NCBI GenBank assembly: GCA_021832085.1
Contig: JAKBLM010000006.1
Span: 1-64,000, forward strand
Direction: 5' to 3'
DNA: 64,000 nt
DNA from: Acidobacteriota bacterium
GTDB lineage: Bacteria; Acidobacteriota; Terriglobia; Acidiferrales; UBA7541
In this document: positions 23,928 to 32,951 of the stretch, piece by piece
Position numbering within the stretch: the stretch's first letter is position 1
Layout: each line of letters starts with the position of its first letter
Notes under the pieces: model-generated
What the model was told of the DNA's origin: nothing
The model's database searches: none
Seen by the model: only the letters and a program-made list of their open reading frames with translations
Position numbers and translations under genes: made by a program

Positions 23928-24785
23928 CTAGAACGGGAAGCGCACCGTGAAAATCACGTTGTGATTCGTGCGGTGGAAATGCGTCACGGCGATCTGCATG
24001 CCCCCGCCCACCACCAGTCCCACGGGGCCCCAGAATGGAAACCGGCCGACGACGATCCCTGGCGTCAGAAACGTCTCCTTTTTGCCCTGGTTGGCGCCGT
24101 TCGGCCATGCGGTCGAGTTCACTTCCACCTCGGGCCAGAATTTCCCGAGCACCTGATACTGGAAAGCCACGTTGAGGGCCAGCGGCGTGCCGAGCCGCCG
24201 CCATGTGTCCGTGGGCAGCGCGGCACCAAAGGTGCCCTGCGCGTCGAAAGACCCCCAGCCCTTGCCGAAAGCGATCGTCGGGTTGAAAACCACCTGCCCG
24301 GCGCCGTTCCCTCCCGTGCCGGTGGGAAAGCTGGCCCCGAAGAAAGCCGAGAGCACGTAATCGCCCTCGCCCGCCGGCGCGCTGAACATGCGGTATTTCA
24401 CCAGCATCGGGAAATCGCCCCAGCCGCTTTGCGCCGGCGATCCCGAGCCGCGATCGAAATAGGCGGGCACGCCGGTGATCACCTCGACGTGTTCGGTGGG
24501 AATCAACTCCAGGCCCTTGCTGTCGAAGGAGACCGCAGTCACGGCGCCATTTGGAGCCACCTGGCGCACCTCGTCGAAACGAAATTCCTGCTCGAGCAGC
24601 GGAGTGACGACCGCGAGAGGCGTGATCCAGTGCGGCTGCGTGGCGCGCACGTGGGCGACGCGTCGGCGCCAGCCGTGGCTTGAGGCCTCGGCCTTCGCCG
24701 ATATCTTCTCCCGTTTCGGCATCGCGGCGACCCGCGAAGCCAGCAGCAGGAACAGGAAGACGACTTGTAAGCGATGCAAGCGCAT
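23928..24785 (-). CDS. Outer-membrane beta-barrel protein in the molybdate locus (285 aa)
   Basis: A signal peptide (about residues 1-21, ending VAA) is followed by amphipathic strands with aromatic girdles, such as VEVITGVPAYFDRG, DYVLSAFFGASFPTGTG and PVGLVVGGGMQIAVTHF. It ends VRFPF, a terminal Phe. The layout resembles the phenol meta-pathway 'transporter' barrel family. It sits 106 bp upstream of modA, same strand, with no terminator seen between them. It might let oxyanions cross the outer membrane, which is inference from position only. The upstream 100 bp is AT-rich and promoter-like. Confidence 0.7.
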   Translation of the reverse strand: MRLHRLQVVFLFLLLASRVAAMPKREKISAKAEASSHGWRRRVAHVRATQPHWITPLAVVTPLLEQEFRFDEVRQVAPNGAVTAVSFDSKGLELIPTEHVEVITGVPAYFDRGSGSPAQSGWGDFPMLVKYRMFSAPAGEGDYVLSAFFGASFPTGTGGNGAGQVVFNPTIAFGKGWGSFDAQGTFGAALPTDTWRRLGTPLALNVAFQYQVLGKFWPEVEVNSTAWPNGANQGKKETFLTPGIVVGRFPFWGPVGLVVGGGMQIAVTHFHRTNHNVIFTVRFPF

Positions 24786-25167
24786 GGGAATGCTGGGCCG
24801 GGCGAGCTGGAACGGCCGCCGTATTTTTTAATATAGATGGATTCGTTACGTCAATACGGTTTGGAGCGAATTAGGCCGGGCACGACAAGAGCCTTCTCCC
24901 GGCGTGGTGGTGAGGCGCGCATGCCCAAGTAGGGGCGGCGCCGGCCGCGCTGCCCCAAAAAGCCCTATCATCCTGGGCGAAGATTGGCGAGGAACGCAGC
25001 GAGTTCCGACCAGGGGCGTCGGGAAGGGTCACGAAAATGCCAAGGCAAAGTTGCCCACGGCGACGAACCGTAGACAATCGACAGTCGTGCCGTTTTGCCG
25101 GGCACCGCAACCCACGAACTCTTTCAGTGGCGATGTTTTGGCGGAGCGGGACGCGTGCTGAAGCTTC
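24786..25167. other. Intergenic region with promoter-like AT-rich DNA and one dispersed repeat copy
   Basis: No gene is supported. At 24821-24854 the minus strand has TTGACG and TATATT-like sequence ahead of the barrel-protein gene, though the spacing is short. From about 24981 to 25045 lies one copy of the hairpin repeat described separately. No clear ModE-type palindrome was found. Confidence 0.45.
24981..25045 (+). repeat. Dispersed hairpin repeat, copy C
   Basis: The core is a stem TCCGAC (25005-25010), a 7-base loop, then GTCGGG (25018-25023). It is preceded by GCGAGGAACGCAGCGAGT and followed by AAGGG. It aligns with copies at 30163-30226 and 53195-53256. The stem and 7-base loop are conserved while the bases differ. 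Confidence 0.5.
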
Positions 25168-25581
25168 TCAAACACGCATGATCATCACTTCGGTCGCCTT
25201 GATCAGCGCGGCGACGACGTCCCCTTTTTTTAGCCCCAGTTCGCGCACGGCGTCGGCGGTGATAATCGAGGTGATGTGCTGTCCGCCGATCGAAAGCGTC
25301 ACCTGGGCCATGAGGCCGCTGGTCTTCACGTCGACCACGCGGCCGACGAGCTGATTGCGGCCGCTGACGCGTCGGAAAGCGCGCCGGCGCTCGATCGGCT
25401 CCTTTTTGCGGCCTGCGCGATGCAGGTAGCGGTCGAGCTCAGCTACCGGGATGCGGTGATGCCCGCCGGCGGTTTTGACGCTGTGCAGCTTGCCGCGATA
25501 GACCCACTGCTTCAGCGTCGAATAGCTGATGCCGAGGATCTGGGCGGCGTCTTTTGGCCGAAGCAGCTTGCGTGAGTCCAT
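25168..25581 (-). CDS. HTH-Mop regulator, likely molybdate-responsive (137 aa)
   Basis: Residues 5-55 form an excisionase/MerR-like winged HTH (LLRPKDAAQILGISYSTLKQ, ...GGHHRIPVAELDRYL). Residues 70-137 form a single Mop/TOBE domain (NQLVGRVVDVKTSGLMAQVT...SIITADAVRELGLKKGDVVAALIKATEVM), the oxyanion-binding fold also found at the ModC C-terminus. This is not classical ModE, which has a different winged HTH and two Mop copies. It lies upstream of the barrel-modA-modB-modC genes on the same strand and is the obvious candidate to control them in response to molybdate or tungstate. Confidence 0.88.
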   Translation of the reverse strand: MDSRKLLRPKDAAQILGISYSTLKQWVYRGKLHSVKTAGGHHRIPVAELDRYLHRAGRKKEPIERRRAFRRVSGRNQLVGRVVDVKTSGLMAQVTLSIGGQHITSIITADAVRELGLKKGDVVAALIKATEVMIMRV

Positions 25582-25741
25582 GGCGGATGTGCTTTTCGTG
25601 TCAGCTTCAAGGACCGAAGCCTGGGCTCGCGCCGCCCCTTGTCAGGGCCGGCGCCCTGACGCCCGATGACGGCACGAACTCGTAAACACGGCTCTAGTCT
25701 TTATACTCCCCGGACGGTCTCGCTGCCATCCCCTGCCGCGG

Positions 25742-26239
25742 TCAGCCGTCATTCGCCCGCACGAGCCGCAGAATGGTGTAGAGGTGGTGCCCTTCGTGCA
25801 CGAGGAAAAATTCGATCCACAGCGGAATCGGCATCTCTCCGTAAATGGGGTGAACGCCGGCGCGCAGCAATTCATCGGGACCGAGATTGGCCAGGCGGAG
25901 GGCCAACTGTGCGCGCAGGCCGCGCATCCGTTCGATCACCTTACGGACAGGCAAGCCGAACCACGGCTCGGCGCCCGGATCGTCTTCGCTGCGATAGAGG
26001 CCCAGGCGCGGAGCATCTTCGGCAAGAATGCGTTCCACGCGCTCCAGGAACACCTCGTGATATCGGCCGAGGTGCGCCAGATGTTCCAGCGCCGACCATT
26101 TGCCGTCGGCGGGCCGCCGGCGCAAGGCGCTGTCGGAAACGCCACGGAGAATCACGTCGAGCGAATCGAGCTGCGTTGCCAGGCGCAAAAACACCCCTCC
26201 AGCCAGCGCGTCAAACAGGTTCTGCTCGGAATCACTCAT
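25742..26239 (-). CDS. DinB-family protein (165 aa)
   Basis: The four-helix DinB/YfiT pattern is clear: KWSALEHLAHLGRYHEVFLERV with H53, and near the C-terminus FLVHEGHHLYTILRL. The three metal-site histidines of the fold are H53 and two in the VHEGHH segment. Members are metal-binding; some are thiol S-transferases (bacillithiol or mycothiol type) and many are unassigned. Length is typical. The small ABM-like gene lies just upstream on the same strand. Confidence 0.85.
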   Translation of the reverse strand: MSDSEQNLFDALAGGVFLRLATQLDSLDVILRGVSDSALRRRPADGKWSALEHLAHLGRYHEVFLERVERILAEDAPRLGLYRSEDDPGAEPWFGLPVRKVIERMRGLRAQLALRLANLGPDELLRAGVHPIYGEMPIPLWIEFFLVHEGHHLYTILRLVRANDG

Positions 26240-26306
26240 CTGCTAGAGCCTCGTGCCGCCGCGGACCGAATCGCAACGGCTCCCTCGCGGCCATATATTG
26301 CTCCCA

Positions 26307-26630
26307 TCATGAGCGTCCGGCCGCGTGATCCTCCACAACGACTTCGTAGTGGCGCGCGGTGCGGTCGTAGGAGAGGAACATCGCCGCGGCTTCCGGATGA
26401 ACCACCGCTTCGGTGATCTTGTCTCCGGCGAATTTGCGGACCGCATCGAGCGACGCCCAGCGCGTCAGAACGACGAACTCGACTTCGCCATTACGCCGCT
26501 CCTCGAGGAGTTGCGCGCCCAGAAAGCCGTCAACCGCTCCCAGCTCGGGCAACACACGCCGGCGAAAATAGTCGATGTAATCCTGCTCGCGCGCCAGACT
26601 CGCGCGGGCGCGCCATTCGCGGACGATCAT
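26307..26630 (-). CDS. Small ABM-fold (dimeric alpha-beta barrel) protein (107 aa)
   Basis: The pattern IVREWRARASLAREQDYIDYF, then LGAVDGFLGAQLLEERR, EVEFVVLTRWASLDAVRKFAG and a closing strand HYEVVVED is that of antibiotic-monooxygenase-like or heme-degrading small proteins. No catalytic Asn/Trp set of IsdG can be assigned with confidence. It lies 67 bp upstream of the DinB-like gene, same strand. Substrate is unknown. Confidence 0.75.
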   Translation of the reverse strand: MIVREWRARASLAREQDYIDYFRRRVLPELGAVDGFLGAQLLEERRNGEVEFVVLTRWASLDAVRKFAGDKITEAVVHPEAAAMFLSYDRTARHYEVVVEDHAAGRS

Positions 26631-26840
26631 GGACAGGATTCCTCCCTCTGGGCTTTCATGGCACTTCCTTGTTGTCTTGCCTTGGCAGCCGCCTTTGCCG
26701 GCGGGTCTTTCGCGAACGAGGCAAGCATACAGCGCCGCCAGTCCAGTTGATGATTTTTCTCACGGAAGCCGTGTGCCTCGCGGATATATTTCACCGGTAC
26801 ACAACGCGCGGCAGAAGCTTTCGTCTAAAATACTGGGCCT

Positions 26841-28232
26841 ATGGCCAAACTGACCTTTCTCGGCGCAGCCGGCTGCGTCACCGGCTCGAAGCATCTGGTG
26901 GAAGCGAACGGCAAACGCCTACTCATCGATTGCGGGCTGTTCCAGGGCGAGCGCGAACTCCGCCAGCGGAATTGGGAGAGCTTTCCAGTCGATCCCGCCA
27001 GCATCGACTGGGTGATTCTCACCCACGCCCACATCGACCACACGGGTTATCTCCCCCGGCTGGTGGCAGAGGGCTTTCGCGGGCCGATCCTGGCGAATGC
27101 CGCGACCTTCGAATTGTGCCAGATTTTGCTGCGCGATTCGGCCCATCTCCAGGAAGAAGACGCGCTTTACGCGGCGAAGAAGGGCTACAGCCGCCACAAG
27201 CCGCCGCTGCCGCTCTACACGGTGGCGGAAGCGGAAGAGGCGCTTACGCGCTTTCAAACGATTCCGCGCTCGGGTCCCTTCCGAATCAGCAAGGAATTCT
27301 CCATTTGCCTCTACGACGCCGGCCACATCCTCGGCTCATCGATTATCGAGATGACGATCAGCGAAAACGGGAAAACGACCGTCGTCGTCTTCACGGGCGA
27401 CCTGGGGCGCTACAGCCAGCCGATCCTGAAGGACCCTCAGCCGGTGCGCCACGCCGATTATCTGGTCGCGGAATCGACCTACGGCGACCGCGATCATCCG
27501 GTGGACGCGCGGTACGACCAGCTGGCCGACGCGGTGAATCGCGCGGCGGATCGCGGCGGGGTGATCGTGGTGCCGGCTTTTGCCGTCGGGCGCACCCAGA
27601 CGCTGCTCTACGTCCTGCGCCAATTGGAAGACGAGATTCGGATTCCGCGCCTGCCTACCTACCTCGACAGCCCGATGGCGATCAGCGTCACCGACCTCTA
27701 CGAGAAGCACCGCGAGGACCACGACCTCGTGTTCCGCACCGAGGAACAACAGGGCATCGACCCGCTGAATTGCCACGAAGTCCACATGACGCGCTCGGTC
27801 GAGGAATCGAAGCAGATCAACGCGCTGAAATCGCCCTGCATCATTCTTTCGGCCAGCGGCATGGCTAGCGGCGGCCGCGTCGTTCATCACCTCATCCATC
27901 GGCTGCCCGACTCGCGGAACCTCGTGATGCTCGTGGGCTACCAGGCAGAAGGAACGCCGGGCCGCGCGCTGCTCAACGGCACGCGCAGCCTGCGCCTGCA
28001 CGGAGAGCAGGTGAGCGTGCGGGCCGAGGTGGTCGATCTGCCTCAATTTTCGGCGCACGCCGACCGAACCGAGATGGAGCGCTGGCTGGGCAATTTCGAG
28101 GCGCCGCCGAAGCGAATGTTTCTGGTGCACGGCGAGGTGGGTGGGGCGTCGGCGCTGGAAAAAACACTGACGGAAAAATTCCACTGGCCGATGAAAGTGG
28201 CCGAGTACAGAGAGACGGTGGAACTCCTGTAG
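26841..28232 (+). CDS. MBL-fold beta-CASP nuclease (CPSF/Ysh1-like, 463 aa)
   Basis: The metallo-beta-lactamase motif THAHIDHTG (about 61-69) supplies the first zinc ligands. Further ligands are in YDAGHILGSSI and FTGDLGRYSQPIL. The beta-CASP insertion is seen in VVPAFAVGRTQTLLY, and the C-terminal KH/RMMBL part ends with QFSAHADRTEMERWL and FLVHGEVGGASALEK. This full-length architecture belongs to the bacterial relatives of CPSF-73, probably an RNA endo/exonuclease acting in the cytoplasm. The ribosome-binding site is weak. It diverges from the ABM-like gene. Confidence 0.93.
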   Translation: MAKLTFLGAAGCVTGSKHLVEANGKRLLIDCGLFQGERELRQRNWESFPVDPASIDWVILTHAHIDHTGYLPRLVAEGFRGPILANAATFELCQILLRDSAHLQEEDALYAAKKGYSRHKPPLPLYTVAEAEEALTRFQTIPRSGPFRISKEFSICLYDAGHILGSSIIEMTISENGKTTVVVFTGDLGRYSQPILKDPQPVRHADYLVAESTYGDRDHPVDARYDQLADAVNRAADRGGVIVVPAFAVGRTQTLLYVLRQLEDEIRIPRLPTYLDSPMAISVTDLYEKHREDHDLVFRTEEQQGIDPLNCHEVHMTRSVEESKQINALKSPCIILSASGMASGGRVVHHLIHRLPDSRNLVMLVGYQAEGTPGRALLNGTRSLRLHGEQVSVRAEVVDLPQFSAHADRTEMERWLGNFEAPPKRMFLVHGEVGGASALEKTLTEKFHWPMKVAEYRETVELL

Positions 28233-28313
28233 CCCCGGTTTTTAGCGGCAAATCCCGCGCGAGCTGCGCGGGACGCAGGGCAGACAGCCGGGGGCTTCGG
28301 CACGGAGGCGATC

Positions 28314-28787
28314 ATGAGCGGATCGAGGGTGGCGAGCCTGGTCCCGGTTTTGGCCGTGTTCGCGGTTTCGGCCTTTGCGGCGGCAGGCGCTCCGCCGCGC
28401 GGACGGATGAACGCAGACGCCGCCATCCGGCGTGTGCTCGCCGAAAGCGTGGTGGCCTGGAATCGCGGCGATATCGCCGGTTTTCTCGAAAGCTACCGAA
28501 ATTCGCCGGAAACGATCTTCGTCACTCAGCAAGGGATCATCCGCGGCTGGCAGGCGATCCGCGAGCGATACCTCAAAACCTACGCAACTCCCGACCATGG
28601 CAAAATGGGCGTGCTCACCTTCAGCCATCTCGAAATTCACCCCCTCGGCCGCAATTACGCCCTGGCGATCGGCCAGTGGCACCTGGCCCGCAGCGCAGCC
28701 AATGGCGGCAACGCGGGCGGCTACTTCACCTTGACCTTCGAGAAGACTTCCGCCGGCTGGCGGATCATCGTCGATCACACCTCCTAG
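28314..28787 (+). CDS. Secreted SnoaL/DUF4440-fold protein (157 aa)
   Basis: A signal peptide (VPVLAVFAVSAFAAAGA) leads to an NTF2-like cone fold: VLAESVVAWNRGDIAGFLESY, then TIFVTQQGIIRGWQAIRERY, FSHLEIHPLGRNYALAIGQW and a final strand GWRIIVDHTS. This is the DUF4440/YybH pattern. The exported form suggests a periplasmic role, but members vary from isomerases to ligand-binding proteins. It lies 80 bp after the beta-CASP gene and 65 bp before the next secreted protein, all on the plus strand. Confidence 0.85.
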   Translation: MSGSRVASLVPVLAVFAVSAFAAAGAPPRGRMNADAAIRRVLAESVVAWNRGDIAGFLESYRNSPETIFVTQQGIIRGWQAIRERYLKTYATPDHGKMGVLTFSHLEIHPLGRNYALAIGQWHLARSAANGGNAGGYFTLTFEKTSAGWRIIVDHTS

Positions 28788-28852
28788 GGCCCGGGGAACT
28801 TTTCCCTGGCCAGGAACGTAACCATGAGCAGGACGCAAGAGGAGGGACGGCG

Positions 28853-29410
28853 ATGAAAAAGACAGTGGCGATCCTGGCGATGGTTTTCATGGCGGCAGCG
28901 GTGGCCTTTGCCGCGCCGGCCGAGCGCTACCTGCACGTCAGAGTCGACAGCGGCGCGAAAGATCAGAAGGTGCGCATCAACATCCCGCTTTCGCTTGCCG
29001 CACAAGTCATTCCGGCGATCGACAGCGGCCAGCTCAAGAATGGCAAGATCCAGCTGGGCAATTTCCAAGCGAACGGCGTCAATGTCCGGAAGATCCTGAC
29101 CGCACTGAAGAATGCTCCAGACGGCGAATTCGTCTCGGTTCAGGAACCCGGCCAGGACGTGCGCGTGGCGAAGAAGAACGGGATCCTGATCGTGCGCGTG
29201 CGGCAGACCAAAGGGGAACGGCAGAACGTCGACATCACCGTCCCGTGGTCCGTGGCCGAGGCGCTGACCACGAACACCACCGAGAACCAATTGAACGTGG
29301 AAGCGGCGATCCAGGCGCTCGAACAGGCCGGCAATATGACGCTGGTTACCGTTACCGGCGAACACCAGAACGTCCGCATCTGGATCGATTCCAGCAGCAC
29401 CGCCCAGTAA
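28853..29410 (+). CDS. Secreted protein with two copies of a beta-rich unit (185 aa)
   Basis: A signal peptide (VAILAMVFMAAAVAFA) is followed by two similar units. Unit 1 (about 24-105) runs YLHVRVDSG...VRINIPLSLA, a helix VRKILTALKNA and PDGEFVSVQEPGQDVRV. Unit 2 (about 106-185) runs ILIVRVRQT...VDITVPWSVAEAL, a helix and MTLVTVTGEHQNVRI. The same unit forms the C-terminal domain of the cytosolic protein at 2444-2860 and most of the next gene. GGAGG lies 9 bases before the ATG, which also fits the signal peptide; longer frames upstream are not protein-like. Function unknown; a periplasmic binding or scaffold role is possible. Confidence 0.8.
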   Translation: MKKTVAILAMVFMAAAVAFAAPAERYLHVRVDSGAKDQKVRINIPLSLAAQVIPAIDSGQLKNGKIQLGNFQANGVNVRKILTALKNAPDGEFVSVQEPGQDVRVAKKNGILIVRVRQTKGERQNVDITVPWSVAEALTTNTTENQLNVEAAIQALEQAGNMTLVTVTGEHQNVRIWIDSSSTAQ

Positions 29411-29461
29411 TTCGGCCCGTATCCCCCTCTGGCGCGATCGCTGCTGTCCAAATCTTTGATC

Positions 29462-29494
29462 CCGGAGGGGCAGGCCTTGGGCTTGCCCTTCCGG
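29462..29494 (+). other. Strong stem-loop between the two tandem secreted-protein genes
   Basis: A 15-bp stem (29462-29476 with 29480-29494) contains two G-U pairs if read as plus-strand RNA and closes on a 3-base loop. It lies 50 bases after one stop and 24 before the next ATG. There is no U-run. It may stabilise the upstream mRNA or be a palindromic repeat. Confidence 0.45.
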
Positions 29495-29517
29495 CTCCCG
29501 CGCAAAAAGCCGAAGAG

Positions 29518-29955
29518 ATGGCACTGCTGGCAAAAATCGGTTTTGGCCTGCTGGGAACGGCGGTCGCCGGCGCCGGCATTCTCTTGAGCCAGGGATTCGT
29601 GCATGTGCAGGTTGTGCAGAAACAGGAAAACGGCACGCACCTGCACCTGGTATTGCCGGCCCTCGCCGTGCCGATCGCCTTGCAACTCGTTCCCCGGCAC
29701 GATTTGGCGCAGGCGGCGGCTCAGGTGCGGCCGTGGCTGCCGGCCATCGACAAGGCTGCCTCCGTCCTCGGCAATTCTCCCGACGGCCCGCTCGTCACGG
29801 TCACCGAGCCTGGCGAACGCGTGAGCGTTGCGAAAAGCGGCGGTTCGCTGTTCGTTGACGTGAACGACCCGCGCGAGCACGTCTACGTCTCGGTGCCGCT
29901 CGCGACCTTGCAAAGCGCCGCCAACGTCCTCGCCAGCCGCGCCGAGCCCGACTGA
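29518..29955 (+). CDS. Membrane-anchored or secreted paralogue of the preceding protein (145 aa)
   Basis: The N-terminus (AKIGFGLLGTAVAGAGILLSQG) is a hydrophobic anchor or uncleaved signal. The rest carries the same unit as the gene before: VQVVQKQENGTHLHLVLPAL, then ASVLGNSPDGPLVTVTEPGER, VSVAKSGGSLFVDV and VYVSVPLATLQSAANVL. The PDGxxVxVxEPGxxVxVAKxxG stretch is shared almost word for word with the neighbour. I start at ATG 29518; the frame is open farther upstream but runs through the neighbour's coding region in another frame. The pair is probably a tandem duplication. Function unknown. Confidence 0.7.
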   Translation: MALLAKIGFGLLGTAVAGAGILLSQGFVHVQVVQKQENGTHLHLVLPALAVPIALQLVPRHDLAQAAAQVRPWLPAIDKAASVLGNSPDGPLVTVTEPGERVSVAKSGGSLFVDVNDPREHVYVSVPLATLQSAANVLASRAEPD

Positions 29956-30235
29956 ACGCGAGAGAAAAAACGACTGCCCCCCTTCCCCAAGAATCAACCT
30001 CGAAAGTGACACCTCGGAAATCTCAACTCTTCGGATAATAGCGAGTTACGCGGAAACACGTTCGACGTCGTGTGACACCTTGAAGCACGCGTAACACGGC
30101 CGCGGGCTTGTCGCGCCGCTTGCCCGAGCGCCGCCATCCCTTCAGCTTGGCGTCCTCCGCCGTGATCTGTGACGATCGCAGGGAATCCCGACGCGCTTTG
30201 TCGGGAGGGATTCGATGTTTCCGTTGCCGCCCCAC
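29956..30235. other. Intergenic region with palindromes and one dispersed repeat copy
   Basis: Between the convergent secreted-protein and ADOP genes I see an inverted pair GTTACGCG (30046-30053) / CGCGTAAC near 30088, nested ACACG/CGTGT, two copies of GTGACACCT (near 30006 and 30070), and the hairpin repeat at 30163-30226. No gene is supported. Confidence 0.4.
30163..30226 (+). repeat. Dispersed hairpin repeat, copy A
   Basis: The core stem is CCCGAC (30187-30192), a 7-base loop, then GTCGGG (30200-30205). It is preceded by GATCGCAGGGAAT and followed by AGGGATTC, which can extend the stem. It aligns with copies at 24981-25045 and 53195-53256. Confidence 0.55.
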
Positions 30236-32935
30236 CTATTCGTGCCGCAGCGCCACGTTGGGATCAACGCGCATGGCCCGGTGGGCGGGCAGGTAGGCCG
30301 CGAGCAAGACCACGCCCAGGAAGACGGCCGAGGTCGATAGCAGCGTCGACACATTGTCTGGCCCGACGCCGAACAACATGGCCGCGATCAGGTGCGTTGC
30401 CGCCAGTGCGCCGATCAGCCCCACCCCCAGCCCGAGCGCCGTCAGCAGGCCGGCCTGACGCAAAATCATTCCGCGCACCGATGCCGCATCGGCTCCGAGC
30501 GCCATGCGAATGCCGATTTCCCGCGTGCGCCGCTTTGTGTCGTAGGAAATCAAGCCAAAGAGTCCGATTGCAGCCAGCAGGAGTCCCAGCCCGCCGAAAA
30601 ACCCGGAAAGCATCGCAGTGAGCCGCTGGCTGAGCGCCGCGTGCGACCGTACCTCGTCGAGGGTCTGGAAGGAGAGAACGTACTCATGGCCCTCAGGGCC
30701 GGCCGCGCGGCGAACCGGCTGCCCCAGCCCCAGCGGAGACCCTGCTGTGCGGACTTCGATCGTGGCGTAGGGGTCGAACGACCGGCCTTGGGTTAACGGC
30801 GTATAAACGGCCAGAAGGTCGGCGGAGCGGGCATTGAACAGGCGCGCGTCGCTCACCACACCGACGATTTCCAGAGGCTGGTTCCGAAGACTCGGCACGA
30901 TGCGAATGTGGCGACCGATCGCATCACCGTTGGGGAAAAGTCGATTGGCCAGGCTCTGGCTCACAATGGCCACGCGGGGCGAGTTTTTCGTGTCGCTCCA
31001 GGAGAAATCACGACCCACAACAATGTGCATGCCCAGCGTTCGGAAAAATCGGGGCGAGAGGCCAACATCCGGCGCAAGAAAGCTGACCTTCGACCCCTTA
31101 CGCGCGGGAGAAACCGCTGGCTTCCAGGCGCCTCCCGCGCCCGGCGTGTAGTCAGAAGCGGAAGCGGAAACCACGCCGGGCAGCTGTGCGATGCGCCGAA
31201 GCAGCGTTGGCCAGTAGACATCGCCGTTCACCGTCGCGTGTTTGCCCGGTCGGGGAGCGAGTTGGGCGATGAGCACATGCTTGGCCTGGTAACCGGTTTT
31301 GACGGTTTCCAGATCAACGAGGCTGCGAATCAGCATTCCCGCGCAGGAGAGCAGAACCATGGCCAGCGCGAGTTGCAAGGCGACGAGCAGCTTCCCAAGG
31401 CGTCCAGTTGCACCGATCGTGCGTGGGCCCGAGTGCAAAGCCTGCATCGGGTCCTGGCGCGTGGCGTGCCAGGCCGCCGCGATGCCCACCAGGACTCCTG
31501 TGAAAATTGCCAACGCAATGGCGAATCCCAGCGCGCGCGCGTCAGGGCGCCCGGTGATCACCACCGGCATCGTATATCCCTCAGTGATCAAGGCGACCAG
31601 GCTTTGACCAGCCGCCCAAGCCAGGGCGATGCCTGCACACGCTCCGGCCCCGGCCACGAGAATCCCCTCGGCCAGCATTTGCCGGGCGATTGACGCACCA
31701 CCGGCGCCAAGCGCAAGCTTCACCGCCATTTCGTGATCGCGCGCCGCCCACCTCGCCAGCATGAGCCCCGCCAGGTTCGCGCAGGCCAGCAACAGGATCA
31801 GACCGGCGATGACCATCAGGATTTCCAGGGGTTTTCCATACTTGCTTCGCAGCATGCTCTCGGTACCGTGCGCCACCGACCGCACGAGAATCCGGAATGA
31901 GAAAAAATGTTCTCTTCCCGCTGTGCTCTCGCCGGACGGCAGCGATGCCTGGCGAACCGCAGGCCAGATTGCCTGGAGATCGGTTCTCGACTGGGCCAGG
32001 GAGACGCCCGGTTTGAGCCGGCCGAAGGCCGTAATCCACAAGAAGTGACGCGTGTTCAGGCTCTTGACCACTCCGACCACGGGCGCGGCACTGAGCGGAA
32101 TCGTCACCTCCGGCTGCATTTCGACGGACGTGCCGGTGAATCCCTTTGGCGCCACGCCGACGATCGTGAATGGGACGCCGGCAACCTTGACGATTTTTCC
32201 AATCGCTGACGGGCTGCCGCCATATCGCCGTTGCCAGAAGCTGTAGCCCAGCACCGCGATGCGCGCGGCCACGCCTCCCATTAGATTGACGTCGGAAGGC
32301 CCGATCAGCCGTCCTAGCGCCGGCCGCACACCCATCATCGAATAAAACTCTCCGCTCACGAGCGATACATCGCCCGGTCCCAGCCACCCGTTCGCTTGGA
32401 CGTTGAGGTAAGCGTCGCTCAACGTTCCGCTAAAATTCGAAAAGACTCGCTGCCCGCGCGCAATGCCTTCGTACATTGCGAGAGAAAGCGGCCCTGTTTC
32501 GCGCTCCCGCGGATCGAACGTTTCCACTTCAACCAGGCGGCTGGGCTGCCAGACAGGCAGATCGCGCAAGACGAGGGCATCGAGCAGGCCGAAGAGAGCG
32601 GTGTTTGCACCGATGCCGAGCGCTAGAGTGAGAATTGCGATGCTGGCAAAACCCGGCGACTTGCGCAGCACACGAAGCGCATAACGAAAATCTCGCAGGG
32701 GGGCCTCGAGGAAGTATGTTCCGCACGCCTCGCGGCAGCTTTCCTTTACCTGCTCCGGGCCGCCGAGATCGAGCAACGCCTGCCGGCGCGCTTCCTCGGG
32801 CACCAAGCCGCTGGCGATGTTTTCCTCGATCGTGCGCTCCAGGTGAAATCGCAGTTCGTCGTCGAGATCGGCTTCGGCCGCGCGGCGCCGGAACAGCGAG
32901 CGCAGCCAGAGCCAAATTGTGCCGAGCCGGCGCAC
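30236..32935 (-). CDS. ADOP-family ABC permease (MacB/FtsX fold, 899 aa)
   Basis: The N-terminal ~75 residues are the helical extension typical of 'acidobacterial duplicated orphan permeases' ([20 protein letters not shown]...[15 protein letters not shown]). Next comes [35 protein letters not shown], entering the first membrane span and a MacB periplasmic domain. After that come a central FtsX core (about 365-480), a second periplasmic domain and a last FtsX core (about 785-890). No ATPase is encoded beside it, as usual for this family. The PadR gene lies 16 bp upstream, so the two form an operon. Substrate is unknown; these permeases are linked to efflux or export. Confidence 0.93.
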   Translation of the reverse strand: MRRLGTIWLWLRSLFRRRAAEADLDDELRFHLERTIEENIASGLVPEEARRQALLDLGGPEQVKESCREACGTYFLEAPLRDFRYALRVLRKSPGFASIAILTLALGIGANTALFGLLDALVLRDLPVWQPSRLVEVETFDPRERETGPLSLAMYEGIARGQRVFSNFSGTLSDAYLNVQANGWLGPGDVSLVSGEFYSMMGVRPALGRLIGPSDVNLMGGVAARIAVLGYSFWQRRYGGSPSAIGKIVKVAGVPFTIVGVAPKGFTGTSVEMQPEVTIPLSAAPVVGVVKSLNTRHFLWITAFGRLKPGVSLAQSRTDLQAIWPAVRQASLPSGESTAGREHFFSFRILVRSVAHGTESMLRSKYGKPLEILMVIAGLILLLACANLAGLMLARWAARDHEMAVKLALGAGGASIARQMLAEGILVAGAGACAGIALAWAAGQSLVALITEGYTMPVVITGRPDARALGFAIALAIFTGVLVGIAAAWHATRQDPMQALHSGPRTIGATGRLGKLLVALQLALAMVLLSCAGMLIRSLVDLETVKTGYQAKHVLIAQLAPRPGKHATVNGDVYWPTLLRRIAQLPGVVSASASDYTPGAGGAWKPAVSPARKGSKVSFLAPDVGLSPRFFRTLGMHIVVGRDFSWSDTKNSPRVAIVSQSLANRLFPNGDAIGRHIRIVPSLRNQPLEIVGVVSDARLFNARSADLLAVYTPLTQGRSFDPYATIEVRTAGSPLGLGQPVRRAAGPEGHEYVLSFQTLDEVRSHAALSQRLTAMLSGFFGGLGLLLAAIGLFGLISYDTKRRTREIGIRMALGADAASVRGMILRQAGLLTALGLGVGLIGALAATHLIAAMLFGVGPDNVSTLLSTSAVFLGVVLLAAYLPAHRAMRVDPNVALRHE

Positions 32936-32951
32936 GGAGTTCTCTCCTCAA

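Noticed and set aside
24871..25110. 79-codon minus-strand frame upstream of the barrel gene
   Set aside because: It covers repeat copy C and shares only the repeat-encoded RNSLRSS segment with other false frames.
30023..30235. 70-codon minus-strand frame between the secreted protein and ADOP genes
   Set aside because: It reads through the dispersed hairpin repeat and palindromes; no ribosome-binding site and Arg-heavy composition.
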